Below, piece by piece: positions 16,485 to 25,230 of a stretch of 64,000 bases of DNA; the stretch's first letter is position 1; each line of letters starts with the position of its first letter. Origin of the DNA: Streptomyces sp. TLI_171. Lineage in GTDB: Bacteria > Actinomycetota > Actinomycetes > Streptomycetales > Streptomycetaceae. The position numbers and the translations under genes are program-made. The stretch is taken from assembly GCF_003610255.1 (NCBI RefSeq), contig NZ_RAPS01000001.1, forward strand, positions 682,001 through 746,000. The letters are read 5' to 3'. A model generated the notes under the pieces. That model did no database searches. It had not been told where the DNA came from and saw nothing but the letters and a program-made list of their open reading frames with translations.

Positions 16485-18206
16485 TCAGCCCGACTTCACG
16501 ACCTTGAGCACCTTGCCGGTGGCGCCCGCGGTCACGTAGCCGCCGCCGTTGTAGTCGTCGCTCAGGTAGTACCGGATGGTGATCTCGTCGGCGAACCAGC
16601 CGTAGTCCACCAGCAGGTACCGCGACTTGGGGTTGGGGACGCCCAGCGCGGTCTTCGCCTTCTCCATCACGTCGGGGATCTGGTTCCAGTCGATCTTGCT
16701 GAGGTCGACCGGCTTCTGGCTGGTGATGGTGCCGCCGGGCTGGCTGGTGATCTTGCCGCCGCGGTAGCTGACGTCGTCGTAGTGCTTGGGGTTCTCCTTG
16801 GTCACCACGTCGGCGCCGGCGTACTCCGGGTAGATCCGCAGCTCGATGACCGTGCCGCTGCCGGTGGCCGAGCGGATCGCGTCCGCCAGCCCGCGGGCGC
16901 CGTCCGGCGTCAGCAGGTCCTTGTTGGCGGCGAGGGTCGGCACCGCCTTCGGGCTGCTCCCCACGGTGGCGCTCGCGGTGGCGCCGGCGGAGGCCGGGGC
17001 GGCGCCGCCGGTCGCGGAGTGGACGGTCTGCGGGGTGGAGCCGCTGCCGAGGGCCCGAGTGCCCGGGTCGAGCATCCCGTTCTGCAGCGACCACGCCAGC
17101 AGCCCGATCGCCGCCGTGCCGGCCACGGCGGCGGCGATCACCGCCCCGGTGCGCCGCCGGGCCGGCCGGGGACCGACGCCCGGCACCTGGTCGGTGGGGC
17201 CGGTGGGGTATGGGAGGGCGCCGTTCAGCTGGGTCGGCGCGTACGGGTGGCCGCCGCCGGGCGGAACCGGGGTCGGCGTCGGGGTCGCGGCGTACGGGAA
17301 GGCGTCGTTGGTCTGGGTCGGCGAGAACGGCGAGCCGCCGCCGAGGGTGCCGTCGATGCCCTGCTCGGCGGCGGCGAACAGCCGGTCGAGCCGGTCGGCG
17401 TCGGGCCGGGCGGCGGGGTCGCGGGCCAGCAGCGCGGTCAGTGTCGGGCCGAGCGGGCCGCAGCGCAGCGGCGGCGGGAGGGGCTCGTCCAGGACGGCGG
17501 CGAGGGTGGCGATGGTGCTGGCGCGGCGCAGCGGGTGGTGGCCCTCGACGGCGACGTACAGCATCATGCCGAGCGACCACAGGTCGGAGGCGGGGTTGCC
17601 CTCGTGGCCGCGGATCCGTTCGGGGGCGATGAACTCGGGCGAGCCGATCAGCGCGCCGGTCGCGGTCAGGCTGGGCGTCTCGCTGAGCGCGGCGATGCCG
17701 AAGTCGGTCAGCACGGGGGTGCCGTCGGCGCGGATCAGCACGTTGGCGGGCTTCACGTCGCGGTGCTGGATGCCGGCGGCGTGCGCCGCGCGCAGCGCGG
17801 AGAGCACGCCGCGGCCGATCCTGGCCGCCTCCTGCGGCGGGAGCGCGCCGCGCAGGATCCGGTCGTGCAGCGAGCCGCCGCTGACCAGCTCCATCACCAG
17901 CCAGGGGTGCGGGAGTTCGGCGTTGTCCACGATGTGGTGGATGATCACCACGTTGGGGTGCTGGAGCCGGGCCAGTGCCTGCGCCTCGCGCAGCACCCGC
18001 TCGCGCAGCTCGAACGCGGCGGCCGGGTCGGCGGCGAGCATCGCCGGGTCCGGCGGGCGGACCTCCTTGAGCGCCACCTCGCGCTGCAGCAGCGTGTCCC
18101 GGGCCCGCCAGACCAGCCCCATCCCGCCGCCGCCGAGCCGCGCCAGCAACTCGAACCGGCCGTCGATGAGTCGGCCGCCCGGCCCCCCGATAGTCATGGG
18201 CGTCAT
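16485..18206 (-). CDS. Membrane-anchored Ser/Thr protein kinase with extracellular sensor domain
   Basis: The Hanks-type kinase domain (about 15-270) shows the glycine loop RLGGGGMG, K47 in VALKEV, catalytic HRDVKPANVL, DFGIAAL and the APE-like GSPEFIAPERI. A proline-rich linker leads to one transmembrane helix (about 350-370). About 200 external residues follow, ending in an unfamiliar domain with KHYDDVSYRGGKITS and DYGWFADEITIRYY. There are no PASTA repeats. Start choice is uncertain: ATG codons lie at 18206 and 18197, and a GTG at 18227 abuts GGGAGG. I use 18206. The ligand and substrates are unknown. Confidence 0.85.
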   Translation of the reverse strand: MTPMTIGGPGGRLIDGRFELLARLGGGGMGLVWRARDTLLQREVALKEVRPPDPAMLAADPAAAFELRERVLREAQALARLQHPNVVIIHHIVDNAELPHPWLVMELVSGGSLHDRILRGALPPQEAARIGRGVLSALRAAHAAGIQHRDVKPANVLIRADGTPVLTDFGIAALSETPSLTATGALIGSPEFIAPERIRGHEGNPASDLWSLGMMLYVAVEGHHPLRRASTIATLAAVLDEPLPPPLRCGPLGPTLTALLARDPAARPDADRLDRLFAAAEQGIDGTLGGGSPFSPTQTNDAFPYAATPTPTPVPPGGGHPYAPTQLNGALPYPTGPTDQVPGVGPRPARRRTGAVIAAAVAGTAAIGLLAWSLQNGMLDPGTRALGSGSTPQTVHSATGGAAPASAGATASATVGSSPKAVPTLAANKDLLTPDGARGLADAIRSATGSGTVIELRIYPEYAGADVVTKENPKHYDDVSYRGGKITSQPGGTITSQKPVDLSKIDWNQIPDVMEKAKTALGVPNPKSRYLLVDYGWFADEITIRYYLSDDYNGGGYVTAGATGKVLKVVKSG

Positions 18207-18250
18207 CGTAGGGGTTTCGGCGGACACCTCCCGACCGCGGGCGCGGGCAC

Positions 18251-18288
18251 GCGGAGGCCGCCGCCCTGGAGCGGGCGGCGGCCTCCGC
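18251..18288. terminator. 15-bp perfect hairpin after the SHOCT gene
   Basis: GCGGAGGCCGCCGCC at 18251-18265 pairs perfectly with GGCGGCGGCCTCCGC at 18274-18288 around an 8-nt loop. It separates the minus-strand SHOCT gene from the downstream kinase gene and probably ends the DUF6325/SHOCT transcript. Confidence 0.65.
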
Positions 18289-18300
18289 GGCGGTGCGGGG

Positions 18301-18594
18301 TCAGCTGCCGAGGATCCGCGCCTTCTGAGCGGCGAACTCGTCGTCGGTGAGGATCCCCTGCTCCTTGAGGGCCGCGAGCTGCTGCAGCTGCTCGACCTTC
18401 TGGTCCATGCTCGGGGCAGCGGGCGGCGGGGCGGCCGCGGGGGCGGGCTCGGCGTAGCCGGGCTGGGCGTAGCTCTGCTGGTTCTCCTGCTGGGCCCAGC
18501 GGCCGGCCTGGCGGCGGGAGACGCGGTTGGAGACGGCGGTGGCGGTGCCTGCGACGACGGCCGTGCGGGCGACGCCGCGGAGCAGTCCGGGCAT
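18301..18594 (-). CDS. SHOCT-domain small protein
   Basis: The 97-residue protein has a short hydrophobic and basic N-terminus (TAVVAGTATAVSNRVSRRQ), a Gln/Pro/Ala-rich linker and a C-terminal SHOCT domain (AALKEQGILTDDEFAAQKARIL). SHOCT is a short oligomerisation domain common in small actinobacterial proteins. It follows the DUF6325 gene on the same strand with 48 bp between them. Such a pair is often seen together, but its function is not known. Confidence 0.8.
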   Translation of the reverse strand: MPGLLRGVARTAVVAGTATAVSNRVSRRQAGRWAQQENQQSYAQPGYAEPAPAAAPPPAAPSMDQKVEQLQQLAALKEQGILTDDEFAAQKARILGS

Positions 18595-18642
18595 GGTGGG
18601 CTACCTCGGTTTTCGTGGGTGGGGCGGGTCGGGTCGGGTCGG

Positions 18643-19104
18643 TCAGCCGGTGGCGCCGAGGTCGTCGATCGCGTCGAGCACCTCGACCAGGTCCTGCAGC
18701 GGGACGCGGCCGCCGGCGACCAGCCGGGCGTCGGCGCGGCGCAGGGCGGCGGCCAGCGGGGCGGCCCAGCGGTTCTCGTACAGCAGGACGGCGGCGGAGT
18801 CGCCGGGTTCGAGCAGCGCCCCGACCTCGTCGATGTCGGGGTCGCCGACCAGGCCGGAGGAGGCGCCCTCGAACACGGCCAGGTCGAGCTTGCCGTCGCC
18901 GTCGAGGTCGGCGAGTTCGACGGCGGCCACGGTGCCGTCGTCGCCCTTGCGGAGGAAGGTCAGGTCGAGGATCCGGATGATGCCGCGGTCGACCAGGTCG
19001 AGGAGCAGGGGCATGCCCTCACCGGTCAGCCTGCTTCCCGGGAACGCGATCACCAGGTAGTCGATCGGCCCCAGTTCGTCCGAGTCTTCGGGTGCGTTGC
19101 TCAC
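18643..19104 (-). CDS. DUF6325-type small acidic protein
   Basis: The 153-residue acidic protein has the pattern GPIDYLVIAFPGSRLTGEG, then LLDLVDRGIIRILDLTFLRK and EDLVAL-like repeats. These belong to the DUF1269/DUF6325 group of stress-associated proteins. There is no signal peptide. GGAG lies six bases before the GTG at 19104. The gene is first in a two-gene unit with the SHOCT protein. Function is unknown; membrane-potential or stress roles are only guessed for the family. Confidence 0.75.
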   Translation of the reverse strand: MSNAPEDSDELGPIDYLVIAFPGSRLTGEGMPLLLDLVDRGIIRILDLTFLRKGDDGTVAAVELADLDGDGKLDLAVFEGASSGLVGDPDIDEVGALLEPGDSAAVLLYENRWAAPLAAALRRADARLVAGGRVPLQDLVEVLDAIDDLGATG

Positions 19105-19400
19105 GGCGGCTCCTGAGAACGGCGGCCGGCCGCGCAGGCCGACCGGGGGCGGGCCGCGGCGCCAGCCGCCGTCGGCCCGGATCCGTCCACGCTAACCCGG
19201 GGTGCCGGGGCCCGCCCGTCCGGCGGAATCCGGGGTGTCCGACCCCGGGGGCCGCGGCGGCGTCGACGGCCGGCCCCCCCGGGTCGGACGGCCCGGGCGG
19301 ACAGGGGACTTTCGGTACTTATCCCAGATATACGCCGCCAGGCAGCCTGTGAAGTGGGGGCGATACGACCCTCTTCCCTGGGAAAATGAGGTGCACCTCG

Positions 19401-21710
19401 ATGTCCGCCCTTGCCGTGTCCGAGCGGTCCGACGGAGCGGGCCGGTCCGCCCGGCGCCTGCCGGTCCCGCTGCTGCTGGTGGTGGCGGCGACGTTCTACG
19501 TCACCGTGCCGCTGATGCAGGGCGCCGCCACGCCGGTGGCGCGGGCGGCGTTCGAGCTGACCGACGGCCGGCTCACGGCGATGAAGGTGCTCGGCACGGC
19601 GGCGACCGCGGTGACCCTGTTCGCGGCAGGCCGGGCCACCGACGTGTACGGGGCGCGGCCGGTGCTGCGGGTCGCGTTGGGGGTGTTCGCGGCCGGGCTG
19701 GCCGCGCAGGCACTGGCGTTCTCCGCCTGGTGGTACCTGCTGGGCCTGGCGGCGGTGACGGTCGGGGTGGCGGCGGTGTTCGTGGTCTGCCTGTCCTCGG
19801 TGGCGGCGCTGACCACGCCGGGCCGGATGACCCGCGCGCTCGGCGGGTGGCTGGCGGCGATGGCGCTGGCGTTCTTCGCGGGCGCGAACCTGGTGCCGCA
19901 CACCCCGTCCGCGACGGCGCTGCGGGCGACGGCCGCGCTGGCCGCCGTGGTGGTGCTGGCGCTGCTGCCGCTGGCCGGGCGGCTGCCCGCGGCCGCGGCG
20001 GCCGCACAACCGGTGCGCCTGGACCGGCTGTTCCTGGCCGGCGGGGCGGGGGTGGCCTCGGCGGCGGTCTCGGCGCTGCTGGTCGCGCCGGTGTGGGGGT
20101 GGGCGGACCCGCGGACGGTGGCGCTGCTGGCGGCCGGGGCGGTCGGGCTGGCACTGACCCTGCACCGGTACCGCTCGGCCGGGTCCGGGTCCCGGTCCGC
20201 GATGGTCTCGCTGCCCCTCCGGGTCTCCTCGATGGCGCTGGCGACCGGGCTGGCGGTCGGCTTCACCCAGGTCGCGCTGACGCTGGCGGTCCCGGTGCTG
20301 GCCGCCCGCCCGGGGCAGGGGCCGGTGTTCGTCGCGCTGGTGCTGTCCGCGTTCGGGCTGGGCGGGTTCGTCGGGGCACTGCTGGTGCGCCAGCGCCGGA
20401 TCGCGCCGCTGACGGGCTGTTCGCTCGGGCTGCCGCTGGCCGCGCTCGGCCTGGTGCTGTTCCAGGTGCTGCCCGGGGCCCCGGTCGCGGCGCTGGCGCT
20501 CGGCTGCGCCGCCTCCGCGCTGACCGGGCTCGGGGTGATGCTGGCCCAGGTGCCGCAGATGTCGATGTTCCTGGCGGCGCTGCCGCGGGCCCGGCTGGGC
20601 GCGTCGGCGGCCTTCCACCCGGTGTCGATCCTGATCGGGACGGCCGCCGCGCAGGCGCTGCCCGCCACCTCGGCGGTCAGCACCGGCGCCGGGCCCGCGG
20701 ACGCCCGCGAACTGCTGTGGGTGGCGACCGCGGTGGTCGGCGCGGCGGCGCTGGTCGCCGGGCTGCCGGTGGTGGCGCTGGGGGTGGCGGTCGCGGCGGG
20801 CGGCGAGTACCTGCTGATGGTCGCGGTCGCCGGGCGGGGGGACGCGCACCGGCCGGGCACGATCGTCGCCGCGCTGGCGGTGGGCGCGGTCAGCGGCCTG
20901 GTGCTGTGGACCCGCCGCCAGCAGGCGGAGCGGCTGGCCCGCAGCCGGGCCAGTGCGGCGGCGCTGCAGCGGGCGGTGCTGCACCCGGTGCCGGAGCAGG
21001 TGGGGGCGCTGCGGCTGGCCGCCCGGTACCGGCCGGCGGACGTCGGCTGTGCGGTCGGCGGCGACTTCCTGGAGGCGGTGCACACCCCGTACGGCACCCG
21101 GATCCTGCTCGGCGACGTGCGCGGCAAGGGCCTGGAGGCGGTGCGGACCGTCACCGACCTGCTGGGATGCTTCCGCTCGCAGGCGCATGAGACCGCCGAT
21201 CTCGCCGAACTGGCGGCCCGGCTGGACCGGCAGGCCGCCCGGACGGCGCAGGCGCGCGGCGACGAGGAGCTGTTCGCCACCGCGCTGCTGCTCCAGCACG
21301 CCCCGGACGAGGACGCGGTGGAGGTGGTCAACTGCGGCCACCTGGCGCCGCTGCAGCTCGGCCGGGCGGCGCCCGTGACCGCCCAGGTGCCCGCCCGACT
21401 GCCGCTCGGCTACGGCGCGTTCGGCACCGGCGAGCTGACGCCCGTCCGGCTGCCGCTGGAGCCCGGCGGGGCGCTGCTGCTGCACACCGACGGCCTGACC
21501 GAGGCCCGCAACGGCACCGGCGAGTTCTACCCGCTGCTGGAGCGGCTCACCACCCGGCGGCTCGACGGCCCCGAGGAGCTGGTCGGGTTCCTGGAGCGCG
21601 ACGTGGTCGACTGGGCGGACCGCCTCAGCGACGACATGGCGCTGATCGCCCTCACCGCCGCGGAAATTGATTGCATGTCAGTTTCGTTTCACCAAAGCCG
21701 AGTTGACTGA
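19401..21710 (+). CDS. MFS-like transporter fused to a SpoIIE-type phosphatase
   Basis: The protein of 769 residues has an MFS-like membrane region of 12 or more helices (about 20-500), with AAGRATDVYGARPVL at the usual loop 2-3 position. A cytoplasmic PP2C/SpoIIE domain follows (about 525-760). Phosphatase metal positions are kept: GGDFLE (D555), GDVRGKG (D572), TDGLTEAR (D697) and DDMAL (D744/D745). GAGGTG seven bases upstream favours the ATG at 19401 over 19386. It could couple transport or membrane-signal sensing to dephosphorylation of a STAS antagonist. No partner kinase or STAS gene lies next to it; the nearest set is at 515-4298. The transported compound is unknown. Confidence 0.82.
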   Translation: MSALAVSERSDGAGRSARRLPVPLLLVVAATFYVTVPLMQGAATPVARAAFELTDGRLTAMKVLGTAATAVTLFAAGRATDVYGARPVLRVALGVFAAGLAAQALAFSAWWYLLGLAAVTVGVAAVFVVCLSSVAALTTPGRMTRALGGWLAAMALAFFAGANLVPHTPSATALRATAALAAVVVLALLPLAGRLPAAAAAAQPVRLDRLFLAGGAGVASAAVSALLVAPVWGWADPRTVALLAAGAVGLALTLHRYRSAGSGSRSAMVSLPLRVSSMALATGLAVGFTQVALTLAVPVLAARPGQGPVFVALVLSAFGLGGFVGALLVRQRRIAPLTGCSLGLPLAALGLVLFQVLPGAPVAALALGCAASALTGLGVMLAQVPQMSMFLAALPRARLGASAAFHPVSILIGTAAAQALPATSAVSTGAGPADARELLWVATAVVGAAALVAGLPVVALGVAVAAGGEYLLMVAVAGRGDAHRPGTIVAALAVGAVSGLVLWTRRQQAERLARSRASAAALQRAVLHPVPEQVGALRLAARYRPADVGCAVGGDFLEAVHTPYGTRILLGDVRGKGLEAVRTVTDLLGCFRSQAHETADLAELAARLDRQAARTAQARGDEELFATALLLQHAPDEDAVEVVNCGHLAPLQLGRAAPVTAQVPARLPLGYGAFGTGELTPVRLPLEPGGALLLHTDGLTEARNGTGEFYPLLERLTTRRLDGPEELVGFLERDVVDWADRLSDDMALIALTAAEIDCMSVSFHQSRVD

Positions 21711-22317
21711 ACCGCGTGCTGTCGACGGTTCGTGACGGGCGCTCGGGGGGCGCGCCGCCGCCGGCGCCGGGCGGTGTTCGGCCGCCGCGGCCGGGGCGGT
21801 GCGCCGCCCGCGCCGACGGTGCGCCGGTCGGATATCGGACAGCGGTTCCCCGGGCGGGGGCTCGGCCGGGCGGCCGTGCGCTCCGCTTTTCGGCCGATCC
21901 GCGGCCCGTCGGGCGCCGCCCGCGCGGCCGACCCCTGGGCGCCGCTCCCCCGCTGGCGGGCGCGTTCCGGGCGCCGCCCCGCAGTCCCGTCCGGCGACCG
22001 CGCGCACACGTGCCGCGATCACCGCAGTTCAGCACCGCCGGTCCCGGACCCGGGCGCCGTGCGACCCCGGGATCCGGCCATCCGCCCCGCAACCCCTGGC
22101 GAGGCGCGGGCCGCCGGCTCCAGACTCTCGGTGGGCGGCTGACCCCGGCCCGGGCTCCGCTGCCCGGCCGGCTCCGGCGCCCCCTGCCCCGGCCGGCGTC
22201 CGGACGTCCGCTGTCCCGCCCCGGCCCGCGCATCCCTCCCCCACGCGTTCCGCTCCGCCCCGTGCCCGGGGCCGGAGTCGCCGTTCCTCCGTCCGCCACC
22301 TGTCGTGGAGCGTTCCC
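21711..22317. other. 607-bp region without a recognised gene
   Basis: The stretch is very GC-rich. It has open frames on both strands, but their translations are Arg/Ala/Pro-rich and low in complexity, as expected for shadow frames. I see no tRNA, repeat or clear operator. It must hold the promoter of the lanthipeptide synthetase gene, whose GGAG ribosome site lies at its very end. Confidence 0.5.
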
Positions 22318-24870
22318 ATGGACATGCGCTACGAGGCGTATTCGTATGCAGATCCGGTCTTCTACGACTCGCCGGTCGCCTGGGCCGCCCGGGACGAGTT
22401 CCCGGAGCTCGCCGAGCCCGTGCCGGCCGGCTGGACCCGCAGCCTGCAGGAGGTGTGGGCGGGCTTCCGGCCGGACGGCCCGACGCTGCCCGACCAGGGA
22501 TGGAAGATCCACGTGTCGGCCCGGCTGGACACCGCGCAGCGCGTCCTCGACACGGTGCGCCCGTACTGCTTCGAGCACCGGGTGGCATACAAGTTCCTGC
22601 GCGGCCCCGCGCTGGTGCAGACCCAGAACGCCAAGTACGCCTCGCGCGGCTCCAGCGGCAAGTTCATGACCCTGTACCCGGTCGGCGACGCGCAGTTGGA
22701 GCGATGTCTCGACGACCTGGACGCCGCGCTGGACGGTGCGCCGGGGCCGTACGTCCTCAGTGACCTGCGGTGGCGGCGCGGACCGCTGTACCTGCGCTAC
22801 GGCGCGTTCACCGAGCAGTTCTGCCGCGACGAGCAGGGCGAGCTGGTGCTGGCGTTCCGCGAGCCGTCCGGCCGGCTGCGGCCCGATGTGCGGCGGGCGG
22901 TGTTCGAACTGCCGGACTGGGCGCCGGTTCCGGCCGTGCTGGCGGACGCGGTCGCCGGGGCCGGCCGCAGCAGCGTCGACGACTTCCCGTACACCGTGGA
23001 GCGCGCGCTGCACTTCTCCAACGCCGGGGGGATCTACCTGGCCCGGCCGGCCGGCGGCGGGGAGCAGGTGGTCCTGAAGGAGGCCCGGCCGCACGCGGGG
23101 CTCGACCAGCGCGGCGAGGACGCCACCACCCGGCTGGTGCGCGAGCAGCGGGTGCTGGAGGCGCTGTCCGGGCTGGACTGCGTGCCCCGGGTGCTGGGCG
23201 ACCTGACGGCCTGGGAGCACCGGTTCCTGGTGCAGGAGTACGTCGAGGGCGAGGGCCTGCACCGCTGGTTCGGGCGGCGCTACCCGCTGGTCCGGCCGGA
23301 CGCCGACCGGGCCGCGGTGACGGCCTACCGCGAGGAGGCCCTCGCCGTCCTCGCCGAGGTGGAGAGGGGCCTGCGGGCGATCCACGCGCGCGGCATCGTG
23401 TTCGGCGACCTCCACCCGCGCAACCTGATCGTCCGCCCGGACGGCTCGGTGGCCTTCGTCGACTTCGAACTCGCCTCCCCCGCCGCCGCGTTCGTGCGCC
23501 CCGCGCTGGGCGCGGCGGGGTTCGCCGCGCCGGCCGGACTGACCGGCTTCGCGGTCGACGAGCACGCCCTGGCGGCGCTGCGGTTGTGGGCGTTCCTGCC
23601 GCTGCTGCCGCTCACCGCGCTGCACCCGGCGAAGGACGCCGCGCTGCGGCGGGCCGCCCGGGCGCGGTTCGCCCTGACGACGGCTCAACTGCCGGACCCG
23701 GTCCCGGCCGTACCGGCGGCCGCCCGCCCCGTTCCCCGGCCCGAGGCCGAACTGGCGGCCGTGGAGGACCTGTTCGACGGGTCCCCGGCGAGCTGGCCGC
23801 GGCTGCGGGACGGCCTGGTCGGGGCGGTCACCGGCGCCGCCACGCCGGAGCGGCCCGACCGGCTGTTCCCCGGCGACCCGGCCCAGTTCACCCATGACGG
23901 CCTCGGCCTGGCCTACGGTGCGGCCGGCGTCCTGTGGGCCCTGCACACGGTGGGCGCGGAGCCGGACCCGGCGCACCTGGACTGGCTGGTCGAGGCGGTC
24001 CGGCGACAGCCCTGCCGGCCCGGCCTGTTCGTCGGGGCGCACGGCACCGCCTGGGTCCTCGACCTGCTGGGGCGCCGGGAGGCGGCGCTGGAGCTGATGG
24101 ACCGGCTCGGCAAGGACGACCCGGAGGGCTACGGCACCGGCCTGTCCTCGGGCCTGGCGGGCATCGGACTGGCCCAGCTGTACTTCGCCCGGGCCACCGG
24201 CGACCGGGCGCTGCTCGCCGCGGCGGCCGACAGCGCCGACCGGGCGGTGGCCGCACTCCGCCAGGACCCGCCGAGCGGGCCCGGGGCCAGGGTCGGGCTG
24301 CTGCACGGGCCGACCGGCACCGCCCTGCTGCTGCTGCGCATGTTCGGCCTCCGGCCCGACCCGGCGCTGCTCGACCTGGCCCGGGCCGCGCTGGACCAGG
24401 ACCTCGCACGCTGCATCGTCGCCGAGGACGGCACCCTGCAGGTCGACGACGGCAGCCGGGTCCTGCCCTACCTGGAGACCGGCAGCGCCGGGATCGGCGC
24501 CGTCGCCGACGCCCTGCTGCGGCACCGGCCCGATCCGGAGCTGGCCGACCGGCTGGCGCTGATCCGGGCCGCGGCGGAGCCCGAGTTCATCGTGCAGCCC
24601 GGCCTGTTCAACGGCCGGGCCGGGCTGATCGCCCTGCTGGCCGCCGGCGGCGACCGCCCGGACCCGCGCACCGCGGACCTGATCCGCCGCCACGTCCGGC
24701 GGCTGGCCTGGCACGTGCTGCCGCGTCAGGACCGCCCGGTGTTCCCCGGCGAGCAGCTGCTGCGCCTGTCGATGGACCTCGCCACCGGCACCGCCGGAGT
24801 GCTGACCGCCCTCGCCGCGGTCCACGACGGCACCCCGCCGATGCCGTGGTGGCCCGCCGGCCCCGCCTGA
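22318..24870 (+). CDS. ramC: Class III lanthipeptide synthetase (RamC/AmfT-type LanKC)
   Basis: The trifunctional enzyme of 850 residues dehydrates Ser/Thr of a precursor peptide and cyclises it to lanthionine or labionin. An N-terminal lyase domain (about 1-205) is followed by a Ser/Thr-kinase-like domain: K254 in VVLKEA, D364 in FGDLHPRNLI, D382 in VDFELA. A C-terminal LanC-like cyclase follows (about 515-850) with GLAGIGLAQLYF and GLLHGPTGTALLLL. The zinc ligands of true LanC are not seen, as usual for class III. GGAG lies seven bases before the ATG. The precursor gene at 25026 is next downstream. Confidence 0.93.
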   Translation: MDMRYEAYSYADPVFYDSPVAWAARDEFPELAEPVPAGWTRSLQEVWAGFRPDGPTLPDQGWKIHVSARLDTAQRVLDTVRPYCFEHRVAYKFLRGPALVQTQNAKYASRGSSGKFMTLYPVGDAQLERCLDDLDAALDGAPGPYVLSDLRWRRGPLYLRYGAFTEQFCRDEQGELVLAFREPSGRLRPDVRRAVFELPDWAPVPAVLADAVAGAGRSSVDDFPYTVERALHFSNAGGIYLARPAGGGEQVVLKEARPHAGLDQRGEDATTRLVREQRVLEALSGLDCVPRVLGDLTAWEHRFLVQEYVEGEGLHRWFGRRYPLVRPDADRAAVTAYREEALAVLAEVERGLRAIHARGIVFGDLHPRNLIVRPDGSVAFVDFELASPAAAFVRPALGAAGFAAPAGLTGFAVDEHALAALRLWAFLPLLPLTALHPAKDAALRRAARARFALTTAQLPDPVPAVPAAARPVPRPEAELAAVEDLFDGSPASWPRLRDGLVGAVTGAATPERPDRLFPGDPAQFTHDGLGLAYGAAGVLWALHTVGAEPDPAHLDWLVEAVRRQPCRPGLFVGAHGTAWVLDLLGRREAALELMDRLGKDDPEGYGTGLSSGLAGIGLAQLYFARATGDRALLAAAADSADRAVAALRQDPPSGPGARVGLLHGPTGTALLLLRMFGLRPDPALLDLARAALDQDLARCIVAEDGTLQVDDGSRVLPYLETGSAGIGAVADALLRHRPDPELADRLALIRAAAEPEFIVQPGLFNGRAGLIALLAAGGDRPDPRTADLIRRHVRRLAWHVLPRQDRPVFPGEQLLRLSMDLATGTAGVLTALAAVHDGTPPMPWWPAGPA

Positions 24871-25025
24871 CCGGCCGCCGTCCGGCTCCCTCCCGCCCCG
24901 ACCCGCCGTGCGCACCGTCCGCACGCCCCGGGGCCGACCCCGCCCGCGGCCGGGACCCTGCCGCCCACCGACTCCGGCGACCGCCGGGGAGACAACCGCA
25001 CCACCGTGAGAGGAAGGAGACAGCC

Positions 25026-25151
25026 ATGGCGATCCTGGACCTGCAGGCGCTGGAGACCCCGGAGGAGACCACCGAGTACCGCTCGGTCCTCAGCTCCCTG
25101 AGCGCGGTCAACTGCACCAACAGCACCGTGAGCACCCTGCTCTGCCTCTGA
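25026..25151 (+). CDS. ramS: SapB/AmfS-type class III lanthipeptide precursor
   Basis: This 41-residue peptide has a leader resembling that of RamS/AmfS (ILDLQALETP) and a core with two SxxSxxxC motifs, SSLSAVNC and STVSTLLC. Two residues separate the first Cys from the second motif, the same spacing as in SapB. Each motif is the substrate pattern for a lanthionine/labionin-type ring made by the upstream synthetase. AAGGAG lies upstream of the ATG. The mature product is probably a hydrophobic morphogenetic surfactant peptide for aerial growth. The core sequence differs from SapB, and the exact leader cleavage site is not evident. Confidence 0.93.
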   Translation: MAILDLQALETPEETTEYRSVLSSLSAVNCTNSTVSTLLCL

Positions 25152-25159
25152 GCAGAACG

Positions 25160-25189
25160 GCCGGCCGTGCGGTTCGCCGCACGGCCGGC
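25160..25189. terminator. Hairpin directly after the precursor gene (attenuator or mRNA stabiliser)
   Basis: GCCGGCCGTGCGG at 25160-25172 pairs perfectly with CCGCACGGCCGGC at 25177-25189 around a TTCG tetraloop. It starts 9 bp after the precursor stop and ends 41 bp before the first ABC gene. It likely limits transcription into the transporter genes or protects the precursor mRNA 3' end. Confidence 0.75.
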
Positions 25190-25230
25190 ACCTGCCGTCC
25201 GCCCACCCCGCGGCACCCCCGGGAGCGCCC

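Noticed and set aside
21711..22317. Open frames on both strands before the lanthipeptide synthetase
   Set aside because: They have biased Arg/Ala/Pro composition, no ribosome sites and no recognisable motif.
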